From Bryopsis sp. KO-2023 (lineage: Eukaryota > Chlorophyta > Ulvophyceae > Bryopsidales > Bryopsidaceae), in NCBI GenBank assembly GCA_030272585.1, contig BSYQ01000001.1, positions 5,208,001-5,272,000 on the forward strand: DNA of 64,000 nt, in the 5' to 3' direction. This document shows positions 1 through 10,201 of the stretch, piece by piece; the first letter of the stretch is position 1, and the number at the start of each line of letters is the position of its first letter. The position numbers and the translations under genes are program-made. The notes under the pieces were generated by a model. It was not told the DNA's origin. It ran no database searches and saw nothing but the letters and a program-made list of their open reading frames with translations.

Positions 1-263
1 CCATTTTGGATGATCACGAAGGAATCTTTAACAATGAAGATAACAAAACTCCTTTTTCTTTTTATGTTGTTGTTGGTAGAGTCTCCAAGCAGCTTGCACC
101 TGATCTTCTTCGTTGCAGCCACTCGTTTCATTTGACAAATTGAAGAATAAATTTTATTATGTTTTGTGCATGTGCGGCACATGCTATGAATTGATGATTC
201 ATCCGTATTCGTACTTTCGACCTAGCGGGATTCGACGTAGTGGGAAGACACCACCTGTTTGGA

Positions 264-395
264 CCTGATCGGCGGATTCTGATCGGTCTGATCGTGGTCG
301 GCCGATCAAAACCTGCCGATTAATCGGATGGGTCGATCAGATCGGTATCCCAGTTGATCGGAGACCGACGTGATCGTGATCGGATCCATAGTATG
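264..395. repeat. GATCGG-word repeat block, copy 1
   Basis: The block is a dense run of GATCGG/CCGATC words in both orientations, ending GGATCCATAGTATG. The same right end recurs at 8476, so it is a dispersed element. It interrupts the MULE-like fragment that lies to its right. The left boundary is approximate and I found no clear target duplication. Confidence 0.5.
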
Positions 396-765
396 CTCCC
401 AACGGCTCGGATGTGTTTGCAAAGCAATCCACTGGTGTGGACATTCACAAGAACAATTTGCCATGTTCGCCAAATATGACTTCGCACCGTCCGATCCCAT
501 CAATTTCATCCACCACCTCTGCACGACCTTCTTCCAATATGATCCTTGCCTTGCTTTCACGTAAGAAAATCGCGTTATCAGCTTTCTAATTTTTCCCCGT
601 GTAGTATATCGATTCCCGTGCACGGTGCTTGTAAAGATTTTTGCACCTTTCCAATAGTTTTTTTATCAACGTATCGATCCTTTTGTTGCAAACCCCTCCC
701 AAAATAACATGCTTGAGCTTTCGGAAAAAGCGCTCAACCAATGTTAGTATATTTTAGCGTTCCGA
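396..765 (-). mobile_element. MULE-like transposase fragment, decayed
   Basis: Read on the minus strand, about 760 to 600 encodes a stretch resembling the C-terminal part of Mutator-like transposases, with motifs VERFFRKLKHVILGG and NKRIDTLIKKLL. After a frame change, about 623 to 396 continues with a Cys/His-rich tail (CSCECPH) that could be a degraded SWIM-type zinc finger. The fragment is cut at 395 by the GATCGG block. It is a relic of a DNA transposon with no terminal repeats visible. The family call rests on recalled motifs and could be another transposase class. Confidence 0.4.
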
Positions 766-1941
766 GGTAGTTTGGGATAGAGCCGAGGGTGGCTGACGCA
801 TGTGGGTTCACGAGTAAGACAGATTAGACCCAGAGGTTGGGGCATGCGTCAGTGTACTACACTTAGGGGTACTTAAGAGGCCCACTCGTTCTTTTGACAT
901 TCATTCTTTACTTTGTAAGAACTCGGGATTCGTGGGATTGGTGTGTTCCTGCTTGTGTGTGTGTTTGTATGTGTGTGTGTGTCTAAGTGTTTGCCTGACG
1001 CAATCACTTCCCAACCAAGTGCTCTAGTAGCGTTCACAACCGCGCTAGCTAGAGAGTTGTCTAAACCAACAAACCCCACAAGTATACTTGCTGATAAAAA
1101 CACGGGAAAGTATCGAGTAGTGGTAGACGTTACGTCTAGAACCACGGAAACACGGATAAGAGTCTTTGCTTACAAGCTTACTCTAGAACATTGTTACCTC
1201 GGTCCGGATCCAATAAATATGGGGCCGGACCGACAACCTGGCAAAAGGAACGGATGAGAGCTGTCGGACCCAGCGTCCACTGGACCGACAGATCCAGACC
1301 AAATCCTTCTCAGGACCGTTGGTTGGATTGTGTGGACACGGTAACTGCCACCGTGTCCACCTCTCACTTGGGTCAGTCGGACTGTACTGCTGGACCGGCT
1401 CTGGTACCGAACCAGGCACTGATTACCGGACCAGGCTGATCTAGTCCGACTGGATCGACTTGGGTGAATGTGGGACTCGTTCCTGAGTGTAACCCCAAAA
1501 CTCGTCGTCTTTTCCCAATTTTGTCACCTCCACAGGAGGAGTGCTGCCACAGAACTGGGACTGTGGCAGCAGTGCAGAAATGACTGTGGTGAAGGAGCAG
1601 TCCTGCCACAGCACAATAAAAGGAGTCAGTCCTGCCACAGCAAGACGGACGTTGTACGGGTTGTATGTTTTCTTTTATTCATTTTTGATCCATCCAAGTT
1701 GATGCAAAGGGGTGAAATGATGGGTGGAGGAACCAAAGGTGGAGAGAGAGAGTATGGGAGGTGTAGTCACGATTAGTAAGGATGAGAACGGAATCCAAGG
1801 TAGCTAGGGTGTAGTTATGGGGAGTTTAGCGGGAAGCTATCGGGACCCTATTTGGAAGGAGTGATTGGGGTTTAAAAGAGAGAGACCAAACGTTCTCATT
1901 GTAAGCTTGTTTTTGCTTGAGCTCTATCTTGTGTCTTCACA
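766..1941. other. Repeat-rich DNA with GGACC and CTGCCACAG word blocks
   Basis: No gene is seen. About 943-985 is TG-rich. From 1199 to about 1440 the sequence is crowded with GGTCC/GGACC words, and from about 1536 to 1645 with CTGCCACAG/CTGTGGCAG words that can fold back on each other. The TACTTAAGAGGCC motif near 872 recurs in inverted orientation near 14690, followed in both places by a similar ATTCTTTA-containing stretch. This suggests related LTR-like or promoter-like ends. Open frames here are accidental. Confidence 0.4.
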
Positions 1942-2177
1942 TGTTACAAGTGATCACCGAGATGTCTAGTAAGCACTAGCTAGAGCTACAGACTAGCTAC
2001 GGGCACTAGTGATAGCCTAGTCAGAGCTTAAGGTCCATAGGATCCCAATAGGAGATCCTATAGCTCAAGAACCCTGGTGCCTCGCCCTAATGACATTAGT
2101 CAAGGGTCCCATCAATGAGTGGGGGTTTGATGGGTTAAGGAGGCTTCGAGGGAGGGTTCTGGGAGGTTTTTGTAACA
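1942..2177 (+). repeat. 5' LTR of the Gypsy element
   Basis: This 236-bp direct repeat begins TGTTACAAG and ends TTTGTAACA. It matches 7772-8007 by eye. The target duplication TCACA lies just outside at 1937-1941. Confidence 0.95.
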
Positions 2178-2528
2178 GTTGGTTTCGGAGCAGGAAGAGA
2201 GCGCGTCACGTTTTGACGCATAAGTACGCCATAACAACTCGGAATTGGACAAAACAGGAGTCTAAAAGTAAGCCGAGAATAGGGCGCTTCGTTTGAAACT
2301 TGTTTGAGGTCAATCGGAGTTGTCAGTGGAAAGTTACAGCCCGACAAAGTTAGGGTTTGTTTTTCTGAATCGTTGGGAAGCTAGTTCTGTGAGTTCGAGG
2401 AGACCCAAGAGGTCCTCGAAGGGCTAGTAAGACGAAAAAAAAAGTTGGGTTTCAGAGTTTTGGGCAAATTTCCAGTTTTTGTGCTGTGTTGGGGTTGTGT
2501 CCAAAGGAAACCAAAATAAAAAGTGACC

Positions 2529-5500
2529 ATGAGTCAAGAAGAACAAGAGGTACTTGCCTTAGAAGAAGGGTCTGTTCTGGAGGAAGTCAATGAGGACTCT
2601 CCAAGTGAAAGAACAGAGGGACCACAGTCCCCTAGCACTCTCAGGTCTGAAGTGACCAAAGAAGAGAAAGATGCTAGCCTGGGCAAAACCAGAAGAGTGA
2701 CTGCTGATAAACCTGAAAAGTACCAGGGCAAAGTCCCGTGGCCAGAATTCCGTTTGGAGTTAGCCATGTACTTCAGGGCAGCAAAAGTCCCAAGAGAGGA
2801 GTGGGGAGTGATTGCACCTACTTTCCTCGGATCAAAACCCCGCCGACATTTATTGGCTAGGGTACCCAAGGAAGAACTCGAGGACGGGTCTTTATCTTGG
2901 GAAAAATTCTGCCAAGTCCTGGAAGATGGCACATTTGGAGATCTTGCCACAGATTACTCCATAAATAATGCCCTTACTTCCTGCAAGGATCATATTGACC
3001 AGAAGGTCGATACTCCTGGCTTCGTACGCTTTGTGGATGCTCACTTAGCAATGCGAAAAGAGCCAATGGACGACACTACCAAGTGTTGGATCCTTCTGAG
3101 GGGCCTCCATCCACACTTGTGCAAACAAGTGGAGACTGATACACTTGGTCGGGAATGGAGAAGCTACTCAGCCTTGCGAACGTATGTGCTGGCTAAAGCC
3201 CCGGGTCACGATGCTCGTTTTCCGTTGAAAACTACGGACCGGAAGGCTAAAAAGAGAGGTATGGAAACTACCTTCTCAGATCCAGCCAAAGGAAGTAAGA
3301 AGAGGCATCAGCCTAAGCAACCAAGGCTTAAAGCTCAAAGTGGCACTCAGCCCTCACGAAGACCGGTGGTACGGTTGACCGAGAGTGAGAGGGAGGCTCG
3401 CAAGAAAGCTGGCTTATGCTGGTTCTGTGGGGAACCATGGGCAAGAGGCCATAAGTGTGGTCAGTCGAAAAAGGTGAACCTCAGTTCTTGTGAAGTCCCA
3501 CTTGAGTGGACACAATTGAGAGATCAGAAGAATCTGAATCCACATTCCACAATTGACCCAATGGACATTGATTGTGATGCTTTTCTTGCACCAATCTTGA
3601 CCAGAAGTCAAAAGAGTGAAGAAATGAAATCTTCTGTGGAATTTAGGGATGAGAGAGAAGATTCTCACCAAGGAATTACAAGGGCGGAGTTCCAACGTCT
3701 TGAGACACTTTCAGGCCGCGTATTTACGTTGGATGGGTGTTCGGGTGTGAACAGTGCCTTATGTAATACATTTTGCACACCTTCTGAATTTCTGGAAAGA
3801 GATTTAGGTGGACAGCATGTGTGGTTGAATCCTCCTTTCAAGGATATCAACAAATATCTCGATCACTATCTTCTCGCAAAGAAGAGATCTCCCCATGATA
3901 CTTCTTGTTGCATTCTTGTTCCAGCAAGGTCTAAAGAGTTGCATCCAGCCTTGACCTCAATGAGATTGATTGCACAATACAAGAAGGGAACAGTTTTATT
4001 CACAGCCAAAAAGGGGAAAAGTCGGAAAAGACTTCCTGGCATTCCTTGGCCCGTGAATGTGTTCTATGATCCACCCGTACCCAAAATGCCAGAGGAAGCA
4101 ACAGAGCTTCTCATGCAAGATAAGCTTGCAATGCATTTTGAGGGCCTCTTGAGTGGAATCCCAGCCCATTGTCTTTTGGACTCAGGAGCTAAAGGATTAG
4201 CCTTCCTGTCCAAACAGTTTTGTGAACAAAATGGGATAGCTTATCGAGCTACCGTTGGATCACAGGCTGAGTTGGCAAATGGGGATAATATTGATATAAT
4301 GGGAGAGACAAAGATCACACTGAAAATTCAAGGCTATCGAGAGAAGCTTGATTGTTTGGTGTTGGATCTTCTAGATCGGTTTGATATTATACTTGGTGAT
4401 ACGTGGTTGCAGAAGCGTAAAGCGGTTTTAGACTTCTTTGAAAAGAAGTGCGCTTTAACGACTTCATCCCATCAACGAATATTGCTTCGTCAGGGATTAT
4501 TACCCAAAGCTACGGGTAAAGATATTCCCCAAAAACAGGTTGCATCTCTACTCTCGATACCACAGGTGAAAAGGAAGTTGAAAGATACTTCAATAAAACC
4601 TATTTTGTTGGTAGTTCGTGAGATGGAAGAGATATCATCCCATCTGAAATTGGCGGATGAAACGAGTGAATCAGACAAAGTTCCAGAGGAGCAAATGGAA
4701 GCTCTGTTGAAGGACTTTGATGATTTGTTTATTTCTGGTTTGGCGGAATATCCTCCTGAAAGGGCAGTGGCAGCGGATATCCCTTTGGTCGAGGGAACGC
4801 GTCCGGTCAATAGACCCTTATTTAGATACACCCCTGCTGAAAGGAAAGAGATAGAGGACCAGTTGTCCGAACTCTTATCCAAAAAATTAATTCAGCCGAG
4901 TGCTAGTCCATGGGGCGCTCCGGTCCTCTTTGTTCCTAAAAAGGATGGAGGTTTCCGGATGTGCATTGACTATAGGGGTTTAAATAAAGTAACTATCAAG
5001 AATCAGTTCCCGATCCCGCGGATTGATGACCTTCTTGATCAGTTACAAGGCGCGAGATGCTTCACATCTCTTGACCTCAGAGCCGGTTATTGGCAAATGA
5101 GAGTCAAAGAGGAAGACATCCCCAAAACCGCCTTTAAAACGCCTTTTGGATTATTTGAGTACCGGGTTCTCCCAATGGGATTAACGAACGCTCCGGCAGT
5201 GTTTCAAACACTGATGAATCATGTGTTTCAAGGAATGATAGGCAAATATGTCTTGATTTACCTTGATGACATTTTGATTTACTCAAAAACACCAGAGGAA
5301 CATGTGGCCCATGTACGAGCCGTGATGCAAAGATTAAGAGAACATAAATTGTTCCTTAAGAAGTCCAAATGTGACTTTAACAAAACAGAGTTACATTACC
5401 TTGGCTTCATTGTAGGTCGCAAAGGTATCTCTGTAGACCCTCGAAAAACGAATAAAGTACGAGAATGGCCTCGTCCACAAGGGGTACACGATTTGAGATC

Positions 5501-7625
5501 GTTCCTCGGGCTTGCCAATTATTTTCGTAAGTTCGTCCAGGGTTATTCTTCTTTGGCATCACCTCTCACTGATTTGCTTAAAAAGCAACAGACATGGGAT
5601 TGGACTCCAGCTTGTGAGGCCGCTTTTGAGGGGGTGAAGAAGGCATTAACAGAAGCACCTTGCTTGGCTATGCCGGATTTTACCAAACCCTTTGAAGTAA
5701 TTACGGATGCTTCTAACAATGCAATAGGGGCAGTTCTCCTTCAAGAGGGACATCCCATTGCATATGAGAGTAGAAAGCTTACCGGCCCACAACTGAATTG
5801 GTCTACAAGTGATCAAGAAATGTATGCTACAGTTTATGCACTTCAACTATGGAGATGCTACTTGGCTGATAGCAAATTCAAAGTAATCACAGACCATAGT
5901 CCAAACACATTTTTCCATTCCCAATCGACCTTGAATCGACGGCAGGTTCGCTGGTTAGCATTACTCCATGAATTCCAATTTGAATGGGAGTATAGACCGG
6001 GACGGGTAAACGTGGCTGATCCCTTGTCGCGGATACCGTCTTGCTCACCATCTATTGGAGTATTATGCGAGACCGGGAGATCACGTGGCTTGGTTTCTAG
6101 CCGGCGGGACTCTGTGGACCCATCTCCGCCTCCGGGTTATTATACCCAGTTGATAGATAGGTTGACTGAAGGGTACACTAAGGACCCTTGGTATGACACA
6201 CTGGAAGCTGCCCAGGTGTTACAATATCAAGATGGTTACTGGTGGAATGGTAATGTGCTGGCTGTACCAAATTTTGGAACATTGAGACAGGATATAATCC
6301 ATGATTGCCATAGTACAGTCTATAGTGGACACTTTGGTGTGGCTAAGACTTTACGGCAAATCAAGAGACATTTTTGGTGGCCTCAGATGGAGGACCATAT
6401 CAGATCATATGTGCAAGGATGTGATTCATGCCAAAGGCACAAGGGTAGGCGAAGAAAGCCTCAAGGTCCCCTAAAACCCTTGTCTATTCCGAATGCACAA
6501 TGGGAAAATGTTTCGATGGATTTTGTCACTCACCTCCCATCATCTAGTGGAGCAGGTTATGATGCAATCCTTGTCTTTGTGGACATGTTAACTAAAATGG
6601 TACATCTCGCTGCAACTCGAACGGATTGTGGTGCAGCTGAAGCAGCAAATCTCTTTGTGAACCATGTTTTCCAAGCTCATGGCATGCCAAAGAAATTGGT
6701 CACAGATAGAGATCCAAGATTTGTCTCACACTTCTTTAGGGAGTTGTGTGATAAATGGGAAATCAGTCAAGCCCTTTCTTCGGCTTATCATCCAGAAACA
6801 GATGGGCAAACCGAAGCGATGAACAAAGTGATGCAAGATACTCTTCGCCACTTTGTGGGGCCTTCCCAAAGAAATTGGGCTGATTTATTACCGGTTGTTG
6901 AGTTTGCAATAAATAACTCAAGATCAGAAGCAACTGGAGAAACACCCTTCTTCCTGAACTATGGAAAAGATCCATGGACAGCATTGACTGCTCAGATCCC
7001 TAGAAAAGGACCAAAGCAGGTCGCTGTACCAGAAGTTCAGAAAATGACGAGTGAAATCCGAGAAGGGATTGTTGAGGCAAAGAAACGCCTTCAGGCGGCT
7101 CAGCAACGCTATAAAGCTCAAGCTGATCGTCACCGGGCTCCTGTAGAGATCAAGGTTGGAGACCTTGTTCTCCTTGATGCAAGGAACTTAAGGTTAAAGC
7201 ATCCAGGATCGCGGAAATTAACGCCGAAATGGGTAGGACCTTTCCCTATCGAGCGTCAAATAAATGAGGTTGCTTTCAAAATAAAGCTTCCTGATACTTT
7301 GCCCATACATCCGGTGTTCCATGCTTCACTCTTGAAGCCATATTGGGCTAAAGGAACTGTGCAACCCCCGCCACCTATCGAGATTGAAGGTGACTTGGAA
7401 TGGGAGGTTGAGCGCATTCTTGATCGCAGAGAGCGACGTAGGGGCAAGAAATGCTACACAGAATTCCTAGTGAAATGGGTTGGATACGGTCATGAGCACA
7501 ACTCATGGGAACCGGAACAGAATGTCGTGCACGCGCGAGAATTGGTTGACGAGTTTCACCAATCTCAAGCACAATCGATTGTACCACCTCGCACGATCCG
7601 AAGGAGATCACAAGCGAAGGTTTGA
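2529..7625 (+). CDS. Gag-Dam-like-Pol polyprotein of the Gypsy element
   Basis: One frame of about 1,698 residues from the first ATG at 2529 (the frame is open slightly upstream). Order of domains, approximate residues: acidic leader; Gag-like helical region 65-230; CCHC knuckle near 295 (CWFCGEPWARGHKC); an inserted region near 385-520 with FTLDGCSG and VWLNPPF, resembling Dam-type N6-adenine methyltransferases; aspartic protease near 545 (LLDSGAKG); reverse transcriptase with YLDDIL near 910; RNase H with TDAS near 1060; integrase HHCC zinc finger near 1265-1305 and DDE core (MDF, TDRDPRF, ETDGQTEA); C-terminal chromodomain near 1625-1675 (EFLVKWVGYG). The element looks whole. The chromodomain places it among chromoviruses, which usually target heterochromatin. 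Whether the Dam-like part is an active enzyme is not known. Confidence 0.93.
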   Translation: MSQEEQEVLALEEGSVLEEVNEDSPSERTEGPQSPSTLRSEVTKEEKDASLGKTRRVTADKPEKYQGKVPWPEFRLELAMYFRAAKVPREEWGVIAPTFLGSKPRRHLLARVPKEELEDGSLSWEKFCQVLEDGTFGDLATDYSINNALTSCKDHIDQKVDTPGFVRFVDAHLAMRKEPMDDTTKCWILLRGLHPHLCKQVETDTLGREWRSYSALRTYVLAKAPGHDARFPLKTTDRKAKKRGMETTFSDPAKGSKKRHQPKQPRLKAQSGTQPSRRPVVRLTESEREARKKAGLCWFCGEPWARGHKCGQSKKVNLSSCEVPLEWTQLRDQKNLNPHSTIDPMDIDCDAFLAPILTRSQKSEEMKSSVEFRDEREDSHQGITRAEFQRLETLSGRVFTLDGCSGVNSALCNTFCTPSEFLERDLGGQHVWLNPPFKDINKYLDHYLLAKKRSPHDTSCCILVPARSKELHPALTSMRLIAQYKKGTVLFTAKKGKSRKRLPGIPWPVNVFYDPPVPKMPEEATELLMQDKLAMHFEGLLSGIPAHCLLDSGAKGLAFLSKQFCEQNGIAYRATVGSQAELANGDNIDIMGETKITLKIQGYREKLDCLVLDLLDRFDIILGDTWLQKRKAVLDFFEKKCALTTSSHQRILLRQGLLPKATGKDIPQKQVASLLSIPQVKRKLKDTSIKPILLVVREMEEISSHLKLADETSESDKVPEEQMEALLKDFDDLFISGLAEYPPERAVAADIPLVEGTRPVNRPLFRYTPAERKEIEDQLSELLSKKLIQPSASPWGAPVLFVPKKDGGFRMCIDYRGLNKVTIKNQFPIPRIDDLLDQLQGARCFTSLDLRAGYWQMRVKEEDIPKTAFKTPFGLFEYRVLPMGLTNAPAVFQTLMNHVFQGMIGKYVLIYLDDILIYSKTPEEHVAHVRAVMQRLREHKLFLKKSKCDFNKTELHYLGFIVGRKGISVDPRKTNKVREWPRPQGVHDLRSFLGLANYFRKFVQGYSSLASPLTDLLKKQQTWDWTPACEAAFEGVKKALTEAPCLAMPDFTKPFEVITDASNNAIGAVLLQEGHPIAYESRKLTGPQLNWSTSDQEMYATVYALQLWRCYLADSKFKVITDHSPNTFFHSQSTLNRRQVRWLALLHEFQFEWEYRPGRVNVADPLSRIPSCSPSIGVLCETGRSRGLVSSRRDSVDPSPPPGYYTQLIDRLTEGYTKDPWYDTLEAAQVLQYQDGYWWNGNVLAVPNFGTLRQDIIHDCHSTVYSGHFGVAKTLRQIKRHFWWPQMEDHIRSYVQGCDSCQRHKGRRRKPQGPLKPLSIPNAQWENVSMDFVTHLPSSSGAGYDAILVFVDMLTKMVHLAATRTDCGAAEAANLFVNHVFQAHGMPKKLVTDRDPRFVSHFFRELCDKWEISQALSSAYHPETDGQTEAMNKVMQDTLRHFVGPSQRNWADLLPVVEFAINNSRSEATGETPFFLNYGKDPWTALTAQIPRKGPKQVAVPEVQKMTSEIREGIVEAKKRLQAAQQRYKAQADRHRAPVEIKVGDLVLLDARNLRLKHPGSRKLTPKWVGPFPIERQINEVAFKIKLPDTLPIHPVFHASLLKPYWAKGTVQPPPPIEIEGDLEWEVERILDRRERRRGKKCYTEFLVKWVGYGHEHNSWEPEQNVVHARELVDEFHQSQAQSIVPPRTIRRRSQAKV

Positions 7626-7771
7626 GACATCATATCACAGTTGGCCACTGGATGATGATGATCTCCTCTCTTAAAATAGTGTAACTACTAGACACTATCA
7701 TTTGTATGATGCCTATCATGCATTTGATTCCTAGTGAACCCGAGGCGGCTTCACATCTAAGGAGGGGGCAC

Positions 7772-8007
7772 TGTTACAAGTGATCACCGAGATGTCTAGT
7801 AAGCACTAGCTAGAGCTACAGACTAGCTACGGGCACTAGTGATAGCCTAGTCAGAGCTTAAGGTCCATAGGATCCCAATAGGAGATCCTATAGCTCAAGA
7901 ACCCTGGTGCCTCGCCCTAATGACATTAGTCAAGGGTCCCATCAATGAGTGGGGGTTTGATGGGTTAAGGAGGCTTCGAGGGAGGGTTCTGGGAGGTTTT
8001 TGTAACA
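7772..8007 (+). repeat. 3' LTR of the Gypsy element
   Basis: This is the second 236-bp LTR, followed by target duplication TCACA at 8008-8012. Its identity with the 5' LTR indicates a young insertion. Confidence 0.95.
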
Positions 8008-8196
8008 TCACACTTCTTGCCGTTCTCCTTTCTCACGATCGACGAAGAGCTTAAGCTCTCCTCCGTTTTATCTATATATATTCTCCGAGTGTGGTGGTAA
8101 AACCACTGTGGCGGGTGTGACAAAATCGGGAAAAACGTCAAAATATAGAGGTTACACCTGAGTCCACGTTCGTATCAGTTGGAGACTCCAACAGAG

Positions 8197-8198
<2 letters not shown>
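8008..8198. other. Sequence flanking the Gypsy insertion
   Basis: This is the continuation of the pre-insertion site seen at 1850-1941. It contains a TATATATA stretch near 8072 and a short inverted repeat (GTGGTGGTAAAACCACTGTGG region). No gene is supported. Confidence 0.3.
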
Positions 8199-8228
<30 letters not shown>

Positions 8229-8476
8229 CTGTGCAGACTCTGTGCACAGTCTGTGCAGATTCTGTGCTGTGCTGTGCAGTCTGTGCACCTGTGCACAGAA
8301 CAGACAGTCTGTTCTGTTCTAGCCTGTGGAATTTCGAAAAACAGGACAGGACAGCACAGGGTGCACAGAACCCGCACAGAACCCTGTCCTGTGCAGCCCA
8401 TGACTGCCGATCACGATCATGATCGGTCTCCCGGTTGATCGGAGACCGATCTGATCGTGATCGGATCCATAGTATG
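8199..8476 (-). mobile_element. Composite repeat: GATCGG unit plus CTGTGC unit plus 30-nt poly(A)
   Basis: On the minus strand the order is the GATCGG unit (8476-8407, end CATACTATGGATCC), a CTGTGC-word unit with one hAT-type end (CAGTCATGGGCTG at 8406-8394), then an uninterrupted run of about 30 A (plus-strand T at 8199-8228). The CTGTGC unit lacks its second end. A poly(A)-ended, 5'-to-3' fused pair of repeats looks like a retroposed transcript, though slippage at a T tract is possible. It sits next to the DIRS-like relic that starts at 8477. Confidence 0.45.
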
Positions 8477-8920
8477 ACTGGCGTCGACGCTCAAGGTGTG
8501 AGTCGGAAGTGGAGGCCACAGTGTCATGGAAACCTTGTCGGGGTCGAGCTTCTGCCAATGTCGGAGCTCCGCCAAAGCTGGGCGCGATACTTGGAATCGG
8601 CTGCTCCAGGAGCGCAGGCTTTGTAGGCATCGATAGAGGTGGTGGAGCTAATATCGCGTCCCTGGAATGGCGACGCGACACGACAGCGCATATCCTGTGA
8701 ACTGCGCGAGAACCCGAGCTGTCAAACGTCGTCCCTTCTGCAGCGCTGTAACTCGCACGCGACGAGCGAGGTTCTTGAGCTTCGCGAGCCTGTGTGGAGG
8801 CAAAATAAACAAGCACGACTCGGTATCCACAAGAAAACCGAGGTGCTGTAGTCGTCGCTGTGGTTGCCAGGAAGATTTTTCTTCCTTCCACTGTAATCCC
8901 AATTGTCCCATCATCCCTTG
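8477..8920 (-). mobile_element. DIRS-like relic, late RT and RNase H part
   Basis: The minus strand encodes protein typical of the end of a DIRS-type reverse transcriptase and the start of its RNase H (HLGFLVDTES, RRLTARVLAQFTGY, THTLSVDAS). It is bounded on one side by the repeat composite ending at 8476 and on the other by the LTR element inserted at 8921. It is part of a fossil whose other pieces lie at 11375-13560. It is broken by several later insertions. Confidence 0.6.
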
Positions 8921-9228
8921 TGTTACGTGTGGGAAGTTTAGTTCACGTTTGGAAAAGGTTCAAGGGAGTTAGAGTGCCACGTGGGGGTTTGTGACCACGT
9001 GTAGTAGGTAGCTTCTTGATGGGAGTGAGTTTTGAGAAGCTCCTGGAACTTAGAACCCAAGTTCACAGTGAATTTACAAGGTTCTAGCTTCTAGGCACAA
9101 TCCAATTCGCAGTCTTTCTGTGGATAAAAAGGCGTTGTACTTTGAACTACTTGTAACTTGTGGTTCCCCCTTTTCTTCCCGTGACAATTGGTTTCGGAGC
9201 GGGCGGTCCTCCGGACCGGGCCGTGAAG

Positions 9229-9300
9229 TCGTGGACCTAGAGCGACTTAAAAGAAATGCGGGTGTAGTCGTGGACCTAGAGCGACTTAAAAGAAATGCGG
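9229..9300 (+). repeat. 36-bp tandem duplication inside the LTR element
   Basis: Two adjacent copies of a 36-bp unit starting GTCGTGGACCTAGAGCGACT lie just after the primer-binding region. They look like replication slippage or a packaging/leader repeat. No coding role is evident. Confidence 0.8.
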
Positions 9301-10201
9301 GTAGAGCATGTGCTTGGGGAGCCCAAAAGTGTTGAAGGGTTATCCTTGTTTTAAAATATATGATGATAAGAGGAGAGGAAGGTGTAAGGAGGACCAGAGT
9401 TGCGAAAGTGGAGTGTGTTGTGGCGATGATATGGTGGACACGTTTGGCCTTGGTGCTGGAAGAGTACAGTTGGGTCCAAAAGTGATTCGCTATGAGGTGC
9501 CAGGAGAAGTCAAAGGAAGAGACTTTTGGGTTGCCTAAAGGAAGGTGTGACGTATCTGTGCGACACAGGGATGGTCCGCAGTGTGATTGCGGTTAAAGCG
9601 CCAACTGTGTTTGGACAGAGGTCGTGAAGATAGGAGTTCGCCATGAGGTGATGGACGAGTTGATAGTCGTGAAAGGCTTTGAAACGTTCGATGGTTTTGG
9701 TTCATGAAAGAGTGAAAGTTTGATTTGTTTTGTTTGGGGACGTCGGAACGCAGCGCACTGGGGCGGAGTGTGAGGTGTTTGCAATGCTGTGCAATCGTTT
9801 TTATTGCTGACGTTGCCATCGTTTGGGCCCACGAAAGGAAAGTTATTTTCGAGTTTGTTGATGGAAGAGTGGTATTGAGTCGAGTTTGGTCGCTGTGGCT
9901 TTACGAAGTGCGTATGCAGCGTGTTTTGCGGTAGTGTTCGCTGTTTGTTGAAAAGTGTGACGAGAGGATTTTGGGTCAAAGAGTATCCTCACGTTTTGAC
10001 GAAACGCAGTGAGTTTGGATCGGTGCTGTGGGTTGGTACGACCCATGGTGGACACTGACGAGCTGTGGGTGTTGAGAGCGCCTTGGAGGTCAGTGCGGAA
10101 AAAAGAGTGAAAGTGCAGTGTGGCAGGAGCGAAGTGCCAATTCCTTAAAGTCGCGTAAAAAGGGAATTGAAACGTCACAGGGCGTGAAGGACGGTTGCAG
10201 G

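Larger units (their letters stand above)
1942..8007 (+). mobile_element. Ty3/Gypsy chromovirus LTR retrotransposon, looks whole
   Basis: The element is bounded by two 236-bp LTRs that start TGTTAC and end GTAACA and look identical by eye. It is flanked by the 5-bp target duplication TCACA (1937-1941 and 8008-8012). A primer-binding site TGGTTTCGGAGC follows the 5' LTR near 2180, resembling the initiator-Met-tRNA type used by many plant Gypsy elements. A purine tract (AAGGAGGGGG) precedes the 3' LTR. One long reading frame holds all expected domains. Identical LTRs mean a very recent insertion. It landed in other repeat-like sequence that resumes at 8008. Confidence 0.95.

Noticed and set aside
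5000-7600. CRISPR, operon or other prokaryotic-type signals
   Set aside because: None is present. The repeats are transposon-derived and genes are split by spliceosomal introns, so prokaryotic feature types do not apply.
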